From positions 148,633 to 212,632 of the forward strand of contig NZ_JACIBY010000009.1 in the NCBI RefSeq assembly GCF_014195535.1: 64,000 nt of DNA. The letters are read 5' to 3'. The number at the start of each line of letters is the position of its first letter. Within the stretch, counting starts at the first letter, position 1. Position numbers and translations under genes: made by a program. This stretch comes from Runella defluvii (GTDB lineage: Bacteria; Bacteroidota; Bacteroidia; Cytophagales; Spirosomataceae). Of the stretch, positions 56,393-64,000 are shown one piece after another. The notes beneath the pieces are model-generated. The model was not told the DNA's origin, did not search any database, and saw only the letters and a list, made by a program, of their open reading frames with translations.

Positions 56393-58354
56393 ATGTCCAC
56401 GCGAGCTTATTTTTTCTTGTTTGTCTTATTGATTTGTTGCAATTTCTCACATTCACAATCTACAAGAAACAAGCCTGCAAATAACTACTCAAAAGACACC
56501 ACCTATATACGCAGTATATTAACCAAAATCACTACGCTTTACTACGACGCTCAGCACGACAGTGTTTTGATATATCTTGACAAAATCAGTTCGTTTTCAA
56601 AGAAAAATAAAATAGATGTTTTTAACCCTGAAATTTACTTTCAATACGGCCAATATTATAGAGGTCATACGCAATACAATTGGAATAAAGCCCTTGAAAT
56701 GTTTAACAAATCTTTGTATTGGGCTGAGAAGAGAAAAGACAATTTATTTATTGAAGAAATAAACTACAAGAAACTGACAGTGTACTCGGATATTTTCTTG
56801 GGAAGTAGTACAAGCGAAGCAAGTCAAGGAAATTTAGTAAAACAATTATACGAGAACATACGATTTTCTGAAATATCAAAATCTAAGAAGAGTTTATATA
56901 AAACTATTTATCTGTTTAAGGATATATACTACACCTATAAACAAGATTCTAGTTACTACTCATTTTTCGATAAACATTTAAAAAGCAACCCATTACCTCC
57001 TACATCTATTAATTATCAAATTATCTATTTTGGGTATTTTATCTATAAAAAAGACATTGAAAATGCAAAAAAATGCTTCGAAAACCTGACTAGGTTTCAT
57101 GCCAATAAAGAACTTAGTGACATGGTCTATGCCTATTATATCAGCGATATGATGCGGGAGTCACTCAGTTATCCTTCTTTAAATTCCCAAATAGCGTCTC
57201 AACTCAAGCCACGACTTTATTTACTTCCAGGAAGAACAGATAGCCTTACATATTATAATAATTTTGCAACATATTATATTAAAAGAAAACAATTTAATGA
57301 AGCCAATTACTGCAATTTATTGGCCAAAAATATCTTATTAAAACACCCTACATTATCTATCACTCATCGGTACGACTTTCTAATCAATCAGTTATCAGTT
57401 CTAGAACAAAAAAATGAGTTAAAAAAGAGTGTTGACGTTTACAAAAATCTCATTCCTATCAAAGATAGCCTGAATAGATTATTTGCTGGCTTTAACCTTA
57501 TTTTACTTCAAGAACAAGTAGCAAGTGATTTAAAATTGAAAGAGTTTCAAAAAGAAATTGAATTAAAAAAATACGAATCGGAGCAATTTCAAGCCCAAAA
57601 ACTTAAAGAATTTTCTGGACTCATTTTATCAATTGTGATATTATTCATTTCACTCATTGTTATTGGCATTCAAATAAGAAAAAACCGAAAACAAACAAAC
57701 ACACTACTCCAATTAACTTCCACTCAAAATACTCTTTTTGGAGTTATTGGACACGATTTACGTAGCCCCGTTTTAGCCGCTTATACAAACATAAAACGGG
57801 TCATCAACAACCCAGAATTAACCGCAGAAGAAATCAGAAATTCACTCCATTCAAAAATGGTTAGGCTCAACACACTTTTGCTAACACTCGATAACCTTCT
57901 ATATTGGTCTAATAGCCAACAAAAATCTTTTAAACGAAAGCCCGTACAATGTAACTTGCTTGAAATTGTTGAAGAGTGTTTAGAATTGCTTGAAACCAAT
58001 ATTGAATTAAATGAGCTATCTATTGTCAATGAAGTTGACCCAACATTAGAATGTATTATGGATGAAAATCATTTTAAAATCATTATTAGAAATCTACTTC
58101 AAAACGCCATCAAATTCTCACCAAATGGTACATCTATTACCATCACTTCTGGTACACAACCACCATTTATCACCCTTTCAATTCTTGATTCTGGCCCTGG
58201 GTTTGGCAATACAGCCAATTCCAAACAAAAAGGTTCGGGACTAGGACTCACCCTCGTGCAATCTCTTTTAGAAATCAACAATGGGGAATTTGAGACGACA
58301 GATACAGCGTGTGGGGCACTGGTAACCGTCAACGTATTGAACGCTAATATATAA
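56393..58354 (+). CDS. Sensor histidine kinase with N-terminal periplasmic helical (TPR-like) region
   Basis: 653 aa. Signal/anchor at the N-terminus (AYFFLFVLLICCNFSHSQ), then a ~370-aa helical periplasmic region with TPR-like repeats (EMFNKSLYWAEKRKDNLFIEE, NYCNLLAKNILLKHPTLSIT). One membrane segment follows (about 400-422, FSGLILSIVILFISLIVIGI), then the kinase: FGVIGHDLRSPVLA with His454, NLLQNAIKFSPNG, LDSGPGFG and KGSGLGLTLVQSLL. The ATG at 56393 is chosen over an upstream TTG because it gives the signal peptide and avoids the hairpin. Its partner is the preceding LytTR regulator. Confidence 0.9.
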   Translation: MSTRAYFFLFVLLICCNFSHSQSTRNKPANNYSKDTTYIRSILTKITTLYYDAQHDSVLIYLDKISSFSKKNKIDVFNPEIYFQYGQYYRGHTQYNWNKALEMFNKSLYWAEKRKDNLFIEEINYKKLTVYSDIFLGSSTSEASQGNLVKQLYENIRFSEISKSKKSLYKTIYLFKDIYYTYKQDSSYYSFFDKHLKSNPLPPTSINYQIIYFGYFIYKKDIENAKKCFENLTRFHANKELSDMVYAYYISDMMRESLSYPSLNSQIASQLKPRLYLLPGRTDSLTYYNNFATYYIKRKQFNEANYCNLLAKNILLKHPTLSITHRYDFLINQLSVLEQKNELKKSVDVYKNLIPIKDSLNRLFAGFNLILLQEQVASDLKLKEFQKEIELKKYESEQFQAQKLKEFSGLILSIVILFISLIVIGIQIRKNRKQTNTLLQLTSTQNTLFGVIGHDLRSPVLAAYTNIKRVINNPELTAEEIRNSLHSKMVRLNTLLLTLDNLLYWSNSQQKSFKRKPVQCNLLEIVEECLELLETNIELNELSIVNEVDPTLECIMDENHFKIIIRNLLQNAIKFSPNGTSITITSGTQPPFITLSILDSGPGFGNTANSKQKGSGLGLTLVQSLLEINNGEFETTDTACGALVTVNVLNANI

Positions 58355-58625
58355 ACGTTAGCAATTTTATCGATACCAAAATCAAGTAATTTTATCCTTC
58401 AAATCAATTACATACCCCAAATATATCCTTATTTATGCCCCACAAATACCAAGATAATTATTTTGTCATTGACCATAAATAGCCATTTTATTAAACTTTT
58501 TGTCCTATTTCGCTATAAAACTTGCCAATTGGTTTAATTTGTTACTATCTCTAGGTATCTTTGGTACTCACATTGCGTCAAAACTTACAACTATCCAATG
58601 TTCCAACCTACTAACTGCCGATGCA

Positions 58626-59453
58626 ATGAAGCCATATACTTTCATGACAACTGCCGCAGAGTCAACCCTTAACGTCAATTTATTATACTCAGACGCTGAT
58701 TTTGAATGGAATGAGTTTAACCTTCCAATTCTACCCTCGCATCAGTGGTTTCAGTACCCATTGCCTAATTCAGGGGCTAAACTTGCCATTGTATTTATCT
58801 CACCTACCCCCTCCATTAAGTTTATTGATTGCGCCCTCTATCCAAATCAACCCATTACGTGGTTTGAAGGGGTAGGGCCGCACACCAAATGGAAAGGGTT
58901 CTTTATCGTCACAAAAGATGACTATTTAGAAAAAAGTTTCGCCTTACAAACCAATGAGTTACGGATGAACCAAACATCCTATCCGCTCCCCCCCGCCTGC
59001 TTTACGTCTCTGTTAGCTCTGACTGGCTGGGCCACGGGCGATTTGAAGGAGTTTGTCTCCCCAAAAAAACTTATTCATGACTTTTTACGGCAGGCTTGCT
59101 CGTCAATTGACCTCAACAGCCCTTCTGCACCAACCAATAAGGTGGTAAAGCACTTAGAGGAACTTGTTGAGAATCACTTAGAAGGAGGTTTTTTACCCAA
59201 AATTGATGAGATAGCTTTAGAACTCAACATGCACAAAGTAACGCTCCAAAACAAGTTTAAACAAGTTCACAATAAATCACTCTACGAATATTACCTTGAC
59301 CGAAAGCTTGAAAGAGCCTGCGAGCTTTTAAAATATTTTAAAGTGCAAGAAGTTGCTGAACGCTTAGGATATACGCAAGCCATCAAATTCATTATTGTCT
59401 TCAAAAAACGTTACAACATTACCCCAAAACAGTTTGTACAAGGACAATTTTGA
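58626..59453 (+). CDS. AraC-family transcriptional regulator
   Basis: 275 aa from the ATG at 58626. A TTG at 58500 is an in-frame alternative, and the ATG gives a cytosolic protein. The N-terminal ~170 aa are an unassigned sensor region. The C-terminal AraC double helix-turn-helix is clear: EIALELNMHKVTLQNKFKQV, then SLYEYYLDRKLERACELL, EVAERLGYTQAIKFIIVFKKRYNITPKQF. It is preceded by a reversed AAATGGCTA site (58480-58488) also found upstream of the LytTR gene. Targets unknown. Confidence 0.88.
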   Translation: MKPYTFMTTAAESTLNVNLLYSDADFEWNEFNLPILPSHQWFQYPLPNSGAKLAIVFISPTPSIKFIDCALYPNQPITWFEGVGPHTKWKGFFIVTKDDYLEKSFALQTNELRMNQTSYPLPPACFTSLLALTGWATGDLKEFVSPKKLIHDFLRQACSSIDLNSPSAPTNKVVKHLEELVENHLEGGFLPKIDEIALELNMHKVTLQNKFKQVHNKSLYEYYLDRKLERACELLKYFKVQEVAERLGYTQAIKFIIVFKKRYNITPKQFVQGQF

Positions 59454-59473
59454 TACCCGAATGAATAACAATT

Positions 59474-59513
59474 AAATGTCCCAGCTCATTGGTTGATGAG
59501 TTGGGACATTTTT
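59474..59513. terminator. Bidirectional terminator between the AraC and Nudix genes
   Basis: A long stem AAATGTCCCAGCTCAT / ATGAGTTGGGACATTT (one G-T pair) with loop TGGTTG, followed by a T-run on the plus strand and preceded by an A-rich stretch. It separates two convergent genes. Confidence 0.85.
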
Positions 59514-59516
59514 TTT

Positions 59517-60236
59517 CTATTTTGCTTCAAAGCTGTATAAAAAAGGTGCTTTATGGGCTGCGCCCGAATACTGCTTATCGTGGCGCTTTAGAATCCCCAA
59601 TCCCAACATTTTACGCTGAAATGCCCCACGGTGAAGTTTTTCACCTAAAATAGCTTCATAGACCTTTTGGAGATCTCCCATCGTAAAAAGCGGTGGCAAT
59701 AAGTTCATCCCAACAAGTTGTCGTTCTAAGTTGTCGCGTAGTGTTTGTAGGGCTTTGTTCACTATGTTGCCGTGGTCAAGCATCAGTTCGGGAAGGTCGT
59801 CTAAACTGTACCAATCACATGAATCAGAAAGTGCGTCAGGCGTAGGAACCACCTCACTATAATTAATAAGGGCATAATAGGCTACCGAAATAAACCGATC
59901 CAACATCCATTCGTACGTTTGGATGGAATGCCCATTGGCTTCAAGAATCGTTTGCATCACTTCTGGTCGAAATCGAGCCACGTCCCCAAAGGTATAAAAC
60001 TGCTCTAGGTAAATATTATCCAAGCCCGTCCGTTCTTTCAAACCTCGGCGCACCGCATCGTTTAGGTTTTCATCTATTTTCACAAAGCCCCCTGGCAAAG
60101 CAAAAAGCCCTGTATTATGGTACTTTGTAATCAATATTTTGAGTTTTTCTCCCGAAAACCCAAAGATAACCGAATCGTAGGCAATGTGTCTTAAATACGC
60201 TGTTTGCTTCACTGGTGACTGATTTTTAACCGACAA
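59517..60236 (-). CDS. Nudix-fold transcriptional regulator (NrtR/AraR-like) with degenerate Nudix box
   Basis: 239 aa. Nudix fold at about 15-150 (LKILITKYHNTGLFALPGGF). In the Nudix box GFVKIDENLNDAVRRGLKER the expected R-E-U-x-E-E reads R-G-L-K-E-R, so two catalytic glutamates are lost. That fits a ligand-sensing regulator rather than a hydrolase. The C-terminal winged helix (LFTMGDLQKVYEAILGEKLH, GAFQRKMLGLGILKR) is typical of NrtR/AraR-type regulators of sugar or cofactor genes in Bacteroidota. It diverges from two carboxylesterase genes across a 25-bp palindrome. The ligand is unknown. Confidence 0.85.
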   Translation of the reverse strand: MSVKNQSPVKQTAYLRHIAYDSVIFGFSGEKLKILITKYHNTGLFALPGGFVKIDENLNDAVRRGLKERTGLDNIYLEQFYTFGDVARFRPEVMQTILEANGHSIQTYEWMLDRFISVAYYALINYSEVVPTPDALSDSCDWYSLDDLPELMLDHGNIVNKALQTLRDNLERQLVGMNLLPPLFTMGDLQKVYEAILGEKLHRGAFQRKMLGLGILKRHDKQYSGAAHKAPFLYSFEAK

Positions 60237-60283
60237 ATGTAAATTTTTTTCAAATAAATAGGATAATTTTCAAAAAGCAATTA

Positions 60284-60308
60284 TTATTGTCACAAAATGA
60301 GACAATAA
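60284..60308. promoter_or_regulatory. Probable operator: 8-bp palindrome in the divergent promoter
   Basis: TTATTGTC and GACAATAA form a perfect inverted repeat around a 9-base spacer, in the 91-base gap between the Nudix regulator and the first carboxylesterase. Its place and symmetry fit autoregulation and control of the esterase operon by the Nudix regulator. Confidence 0.6.
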
Positions 60309-60327
60309 ATAAATTTAATCAAAGTTT

Positions 60328-61956
60328 ATGAAGAAATTAGTCTATTTGTTAGGACTTTTCTTAGCTACCCAAATGCCCACCGAAGCTCAAAATAATGCAT
60401 TTTCGGTGCAAACCACCGTTGAAAATGGCGTCATTGAAGGGAATTATGATACAAAAACGGGTATTCAAACCTATTTTGGCGTACCTTTTGCCAAACCTCC
60501 CGTTGGCGAACTACGTTGGAAAGCCCCCCAGCCCGCCGACAATTGGAAAGGGGTAAAACAAACCAAACAATTTAGTGCTCGTCCGATGCAAACCGTTGTG
60601 TTTGGCGACATGAATTCCCGCTCAAATGGCGTCAGCGAGGACTGTTTATACCTTAATGTATGGACACCTGCCAAACGTAACACCAAAGATTTACCCGTTC
60701 TGGTCTACTTTTATGGTGGCGGCAATGTAGCTGGCGATGCCTCAGAACCACGCTACGACGGCGAAAGCATGGCTAAAAAGGGAGTAGTGGTCGTCACTTG
60801 CAACTATCGTTTGAATATTTTTGGTTTTTTAACACACCCCGAACTCACCGCCGAAGCGCCTTACAAAGCTTCTGGTAATTACGGAATGCTTGACCAAGCT
60901 GCCGCCCTCAAATGGGTTCAAAAAAACATAGCAGCCTTTGGTGGCGACCCTAAAAAAGTAACGATTGCGGGCGAATCGGCTGGTTCAATTGGCGTAAGTT
61001 GCCAGATGGCCTCTCCTTTGTCGAGAAATTTGATTGCAGGAGCTATTGGTGAAAGTGGTGCAGGTATCAATCCAACGATGGCACCCGTACTGCTGGCAGA
61101 AGGTGAAAAACAAGGCGCTGAGTTTTTGCTAAAAGCTGGAATAAAATCCATCAAAGAATTGAGAGGAATGTCAACGCGTGAGATTTACGAAATTTACAAC
61201 GAATCTCGCCGCTTTGGATTCCCCATTGTAATTGATAACTATTTCTTAACCAAAACATTACCTCAGGTTTTCGCTGCCAAAGAACAAGCGCAAGTTCCCC
61301 TGTTGGTCGGCTGGAACTCTGCCGAAATTCCAGGGCAAGCCTTCATGCAAGGACAACCCTATAAAGAAGAAAACTACGTAGCACGCGTCAAAAAAGAGTA
61401 TCCTACTGATTTTGAGGAAGTTTTAAAATTATATCCCCACGGCTCAGAAAAAGAAATTGAACTCTCCGCAACGGCCTTAGCAGCCGACCGATTCATTTCT
61501 TACAGCACTTGGAAATGGTTTGATTTGCACCGCAACAACAGTTCTCAACCTGTTTACCGCTATTTATACAGCAAACTTCGCCCTGACTTGGTGGACAAAT
61601 CGCTGGCATCTGGGTTAGCTGGTGGTACAGTACGGGCCGACGCCAATGCCCCCAAGCCTCCCAAAGCCGTAGGGGCACCACACGCCTGTGAAATTGAATA
61701 CGCGATGGGCAACCTTCCGCTAGTGAAAGAATATGCTTGGACTGCCGATGATTTTAAAGTATCGGATACGATGCTGAATTATTTTGCCAATTTTGTCAAA
61801 ACAGGAAATCCAAACGGAGATAAACTTCCCAATTGGAAAGCCGCAAAGGCGGGAGAGAGTACCCCACCCGTGATGATTTTGGATGTTGAGTCTCGTACCG
61901 AAAGTGCCAAAGACGATGCTCGTTATTTGTTTCTTGACAAAGCGTATAAAAACTAA
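60328..61956 (+). CDS. Carboxylesterase type B, secreted
   Basis: 542 aa. Signal peptide (VYLLGLFLATQMPTEAQ). Alpha/beta-hydrolase of the type B carboxylesterase family: FGVPFAKPPVGELRWKAPQP, EDCLYLNVWTPA, YGGGNVAGDASEPRYDGE (oxyanion region), and nucleophile Ser217 in GESAGSIGV. Late FANFVKTGNPNGDKLPNW is characteristic, and the His of the triad lies in APHACEIEY. It hydrolyses carboxylic esters. Acetylated sugars or plant phenolic esters are plausible substrates, but nothing in the sequence tells. It is the first gene of a probable three-gene set facing the Nudix regulator. Confidence 0.92.
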   Translation: MKKLVYLLGLFLATQMPTEAQNNAFSVQTTVENGVIEGNYDTKTGIQTYFGVPFAKPPVGELRWKAPQPADNWKGVKQTKQFSARPMQTVVFGDMNSRSNGVSEDCLYLNVWTPAKRNTKDLPVLVYFYGGGNVAGDASEPRYDGESMAKKGVVVVTCNYRLNIFGFLTHPELTAEAPYKASGNYGMLDQAAALKWVQKNIAAFGGDPKKVTIAGESAGSIGVSCQMASPLSRNLIAGAIGESGAGINPTMAPVLLAEGEKQGAEFLLKAGIKSIKELRGMSTREIYEIYNESRRFGFPIVIDNYFLTKTLPQVFAAKEQAQVPLLVGWNSAEIPGQAFMQGQPYKEENYVARVKKEYPTDFEEVLKLYPHGSEKEIELSATALAADRFISYSTWKWFDLHRNNSSQPVYRYLYSKLRPDLVDKSLASGLAGGTVRADANAPKPPKAVGAPHACEIEYAMGNLPLVKEYAWTADDFKVSDTMLNYFANFVKTGNPNGDKLPNWKAAKAGESTPPVMILDVESRTESAKDDARYLFLDKAYKN

Positions 61957-61976
61957 CCTATCTATACGTGGGCGAG

Positions 61977-62005
61977 TTTATGGTCAGACGATAGTCAGAC
62001 CGTAA
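61977..62005 (+). repeat. GATA-core hairpin element, copy 4
   Basis: The 20-base core recurs exactly (61982-62001) in the gap between the two carboxylesterase genes, flanked by TTTAT / GTAAA, which pair apart from one G-U wobble. It is the same element as the three copies after ahcY. Confidence 0.8.
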
Positions 62006-62090
62006 ACGACCGTAAGCTTGCCTGCATTTTTTCTTTACCAATCAAGATTCCCGCTTGTCCCGATTCCCAAAGTGAAAAACTATACGAAAA

Positions 62091-63611
62091 ATGAAAAAGC
62101 TCATTTTATTCATCACACTTCACTTATCACTCATCCCAATTCTAAAAGGACAACTTGTCGTTCAAACCGCCAACGGTAAAGTCGAAGGTTACGTTAAAGA
62201 AAATTTACGTATATACACAGGAGTTCCTTTTGCTACACCACCCATTGGTGACTTGCGCTGGAAAGCCCCCCAACCCGTACAAAATTGGACAGGCGTAAAA
62301 AAATGTACCGAATTTTCAGCAAGTCCAATTCAAAACAAACCCCAGCCTTTTTACTGTTGGTCTGAAGAGTTTATTGCCAAACCTGAGCCGTTAAGTGAAG
62401 ATTGTTTGTATCTCAATGTGTGGACACCCGCCAAATCAAAAGCAGAAAAGCTACCCGTTTTTGTTTGGATTTATGGCGGCGGTCTAAACAGTGGCTCGGC
62501 CAATTGCGACATTTATAACGGTGAAGAAATGGCTAAGAAAGGCATTGTTTTTGTCAGCATCAATTACCGCGTGGGGGTATTGGGTTTTATGGCTCATCCT
62601 GACCTTACCAAAGAATCGGGCTACCATGCTTCAGGAAACTACGGGTTTTTAGACCAAATCGCGGCACTTCAATGGGTTCAACAAAACATTGCAAATTTTG
62701 GAGGAAATCCTGCCAACGTCACCATTGCAGGCCAATCGGCAGGCGCTTTTAGTGTGAATGCCCTGATTGCTTCCCCCTTGGCCAAAGGCTTATTTCACAA
62801 AGCCATTCCACAAAGTGGCGGGTTGCTATCAAACCGTTTGAGTTACAACCTCACCGATGCGGAAAAACAAGGGCTTAAATTTATGGAAAAAGCCAAGTGT
62901 AGTTCCCTCGCCGAATTGCGCAGTAAATCAGCAGACGAACTTCAAAAACTTAGCAATGCCCAAGATGCAGGGCGGTTTGGGGTAACAATGGACGGATACG
63001 TCTTGCCCACAGATATTTTGGCTCATTTTAAAAACGGCAAACACAACCAAGTTCCACTACTTACAGGCTGGGTAACGGGCGATGGCAGTTTTCTAGGTGA
63101 AAGCAAAACCACCTTGGAGGAATATCAAAAAGAAGCGCAAACCAACTACGGTGACAAAGCCGCTGACTACCTGCGTATTTTTCCCGCTACCACCAATGAT
63201 GAAGTAAAGGCAATCAAACAAAAACAAACTTTGCTGGGCTTTGCCGCAATGCCTTCGCACTTATTGGCTACTTATACCAACAAACCAAGCTATTTATATC
63301 AGTTCAGCCACGTTCCACCCGACAAGCCTAATTTCCCAAATTATGGCGCTTTTCACACTTCCGAAGTTCCGTATGCGTTACATACGTTACACACATGGAA
63401 CCGTCCTTGGAAAGCAGAAGACAAAGAATTAGAGCACATTATGTCGTCTTATTGGGTCAATTTTGCCAAAACAGGCAACCCGAACGGCCAAGGACTTCCT
63501 GAGTGGAAAACCTACGACAAAGCCACGGGCAATATTCTTGTATTGGACACCAAAACCTATTCCCAACAAGGCTTATTTAAACGCGAATTTGACTTTTTAG
63601 AAGCAAATTAG
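62091..63611 (+). CDS. Carboxylesterase type B, secreted (second paralogue)
   Basis: 506 aa. Signal peptide (LILFITLHLSLIPILKG). Same family as the upstream gene: YTGVPFATPPIGDLRWKAPQP, EDCLYLNVWTPAKS, IYGGGLNSGSANCD, nucleophile Ser216 in GQSAGAFSV (Gln replaces the usual Glu of the elbow), and FAKTGNPNGQGLPEW. The triad His is likely in GAFHTSEVPY. The gene is separated from the first esterase by 134 bases containing the hairpin element, so expression may be partly uncoupled. Confidence 0.91.
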   Translation: MKKLILFITLHLSLIPILKGQLVVQTANGKVEGYVKENLRIYTGVPFATPPIGDLRWKAPQPVQNWTGVKKCTEFSASPIQNKPQPFYCWSEEFIAKPEPLSEDCLYLNVWTPAKSKAEKLPVFVWIYGGGLNSGSANCDIYNGEEMAKKGIVFVSINYRVGVLGFMAHPDLTKESGYHASGNYGFLDQIAALQWVQQNIANFGGNPANVTIAGQSAGAFSVNALIASPLAKGLFHKAIPQSGGLLSNRLSYNLTDAEKQGLKFMEKAKCSSLAELRSKSADELQKLSNAQDAGRFGVTMDGYVLPTDILAHFKNGKHNQVPLLTGWVTGDGSFLGESKTTLEEYQKEAQTNYGDKAADYLRIFPATTNDEVKAIKQKQTLLGFAAMPSHLLATYTNKPSYLYQFSHVPPDKPNFPNYGAFHTSEVPYALHTLHTWNRPWKAEDKELEHIMSSYWVNFAKTGNPNGQGLPEWKTYDKATGNILVLDTKTYSQQGLFKREFDFLEAN

Positions 63612-63644
63612 CGTAGCTTTGGTAGTACAAAAACACGACGACAA

Positions 63645-64000
63645 TGAAACACTTACTTACACTTCTTGCGCTACTTGTAGCTTGGGGCTTAAACGCCCAA
63701 AAAATTGTTGATTCTCGTCAACGCGAAATCGTCATTAAAAACGTGTCAGTCCTTCCCATGAATACCGAAACCGTTCTCAGCAACCAAACGGTGGTGGTTA
63801 AAAATGGGGAAATTTCTGCAATGGGGACAAAAGTTGTTTACGCCAAAGACGCGCTGGTCATCGACGCCAAAGGTAAATTTCTACTGCCTGGCTTGGCCGA
63901 AATGCACGCCCACGTTCCGCCCGTCGATGACATTGAACCGATGAAAGAAGTATTGTTGCTCTTTGCTGCCAACGGTGTCACAACCATCCGAGGAATGTTG
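63645..64000 (+). CDS. Amidohydrolase-family protein (cut by window end)
   Basis: Partial: the first 118 codons are present. Signal peptide (MKHLLTLLALLVAWGLNAQ), then an amidohydrolase N-terminal beta-sandwich (IVIKNVSVLPMNTETVLSNQ, TVVVKNGEISAMGTK) and the start of the metal-binding barrel: FLLPGLAEMHAHVPP with the HxH motif, then LFAANGVTTIRGM. It follows the second esterase after 33 bases, so it is probably in the same transcript. Which amidohydrolase subfamily it belongs to cannot be said from this fragment. Confidence 0.85.

Overview
The window is chromosomal DNA from a member of the Bacteroidota, most likely a Cytophagales/Spirosomaceae-type bacterium (Runella/Dyadobacter/Spirosoma-like). 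The evidence is a SusC/SusD pair with surface lipoproteins, surface proteins with type IX secretion signals of both the A type and the B type (gliding-motility CHU_C), LytTR and AraC regulators, TAnnTTTG-like -7 promoter elements, and no clear Shine-Dalgarno sites. The genus assignment is inference.

Layout. 0.2-7.5 kb: a glycan-uptake locus (SusC, SusD, LamG surface glycan-binding lipoprotein, GH144-like glycoamylase-fold lipoprotein). 7.6-16.9 kb: ordinary chromosomal genes (rsmA, mgtE, a nucleotidyltransferase, an AAC(6')-like acetyltransferase, ahcY, a 1-Cys peroxiredoxin, an outer-membrane protein, a KDG kinase, a leucine-rich-repeat protein). 16.9-17.2 kb: a tRNA-Ala(GGC) preceded by two 76-bp tandem tRNA-derived repeats that carry an inserted hairpin.

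17.4-34.1 kb: an accessory, defence-like island starting just after the tRNA. It holds a type I restriction-modification operon (hsdR-hsdM-DUF1016 nuclease-hsdS, minus strand), a chimeric ruin of a DUF1016 gene and a tyrosine recombinase, two ~287-bp structured direct repeats flanking a GNAT and a DUF1835 gene, and an AT-rich operon of alkB, a 1492-aa methyltransferase-RecQ helicase fusion, and a coiled-coil protein with a C-terminal membrane anchor. That last operon is the best candidate in the window for an undescribed (probably antiviral) system.

34.3-54.8 kb: a surface-protein cluster. Six minus-strand genes in tight succession encode two RCC1-like proteins, two large Ig-repeat (Big_9-like) proteins that share a dockerin-like C-terminus (one contains five exact-period 897-bp repeats), and two proteins with a shared ~185-aa N-terminal module. 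A further type A T9SS protein and one divergent type B T9SS protein lie beside them. 54.8-59.5 kb: a long AT-rich promoter region followed by a LytTR response regulator, a histidine kinase and an AraC regulator, plausibly controlling the neighbouring surface genes (inference). 59.5-64 kb: a Nudix-fold regulator with a degenerate Nudix box, diverging across a palindromic operator from two type B carboxylesterases and an amidohydrolase cut by the window end.

A 20-bp hairpin core (GGTCAGACGATAGTCAGACC) occurs four times (three after ahcY, one between the esterases). Each copy has different but self-complementary flanks, which points to a dispersed terminator-like element.
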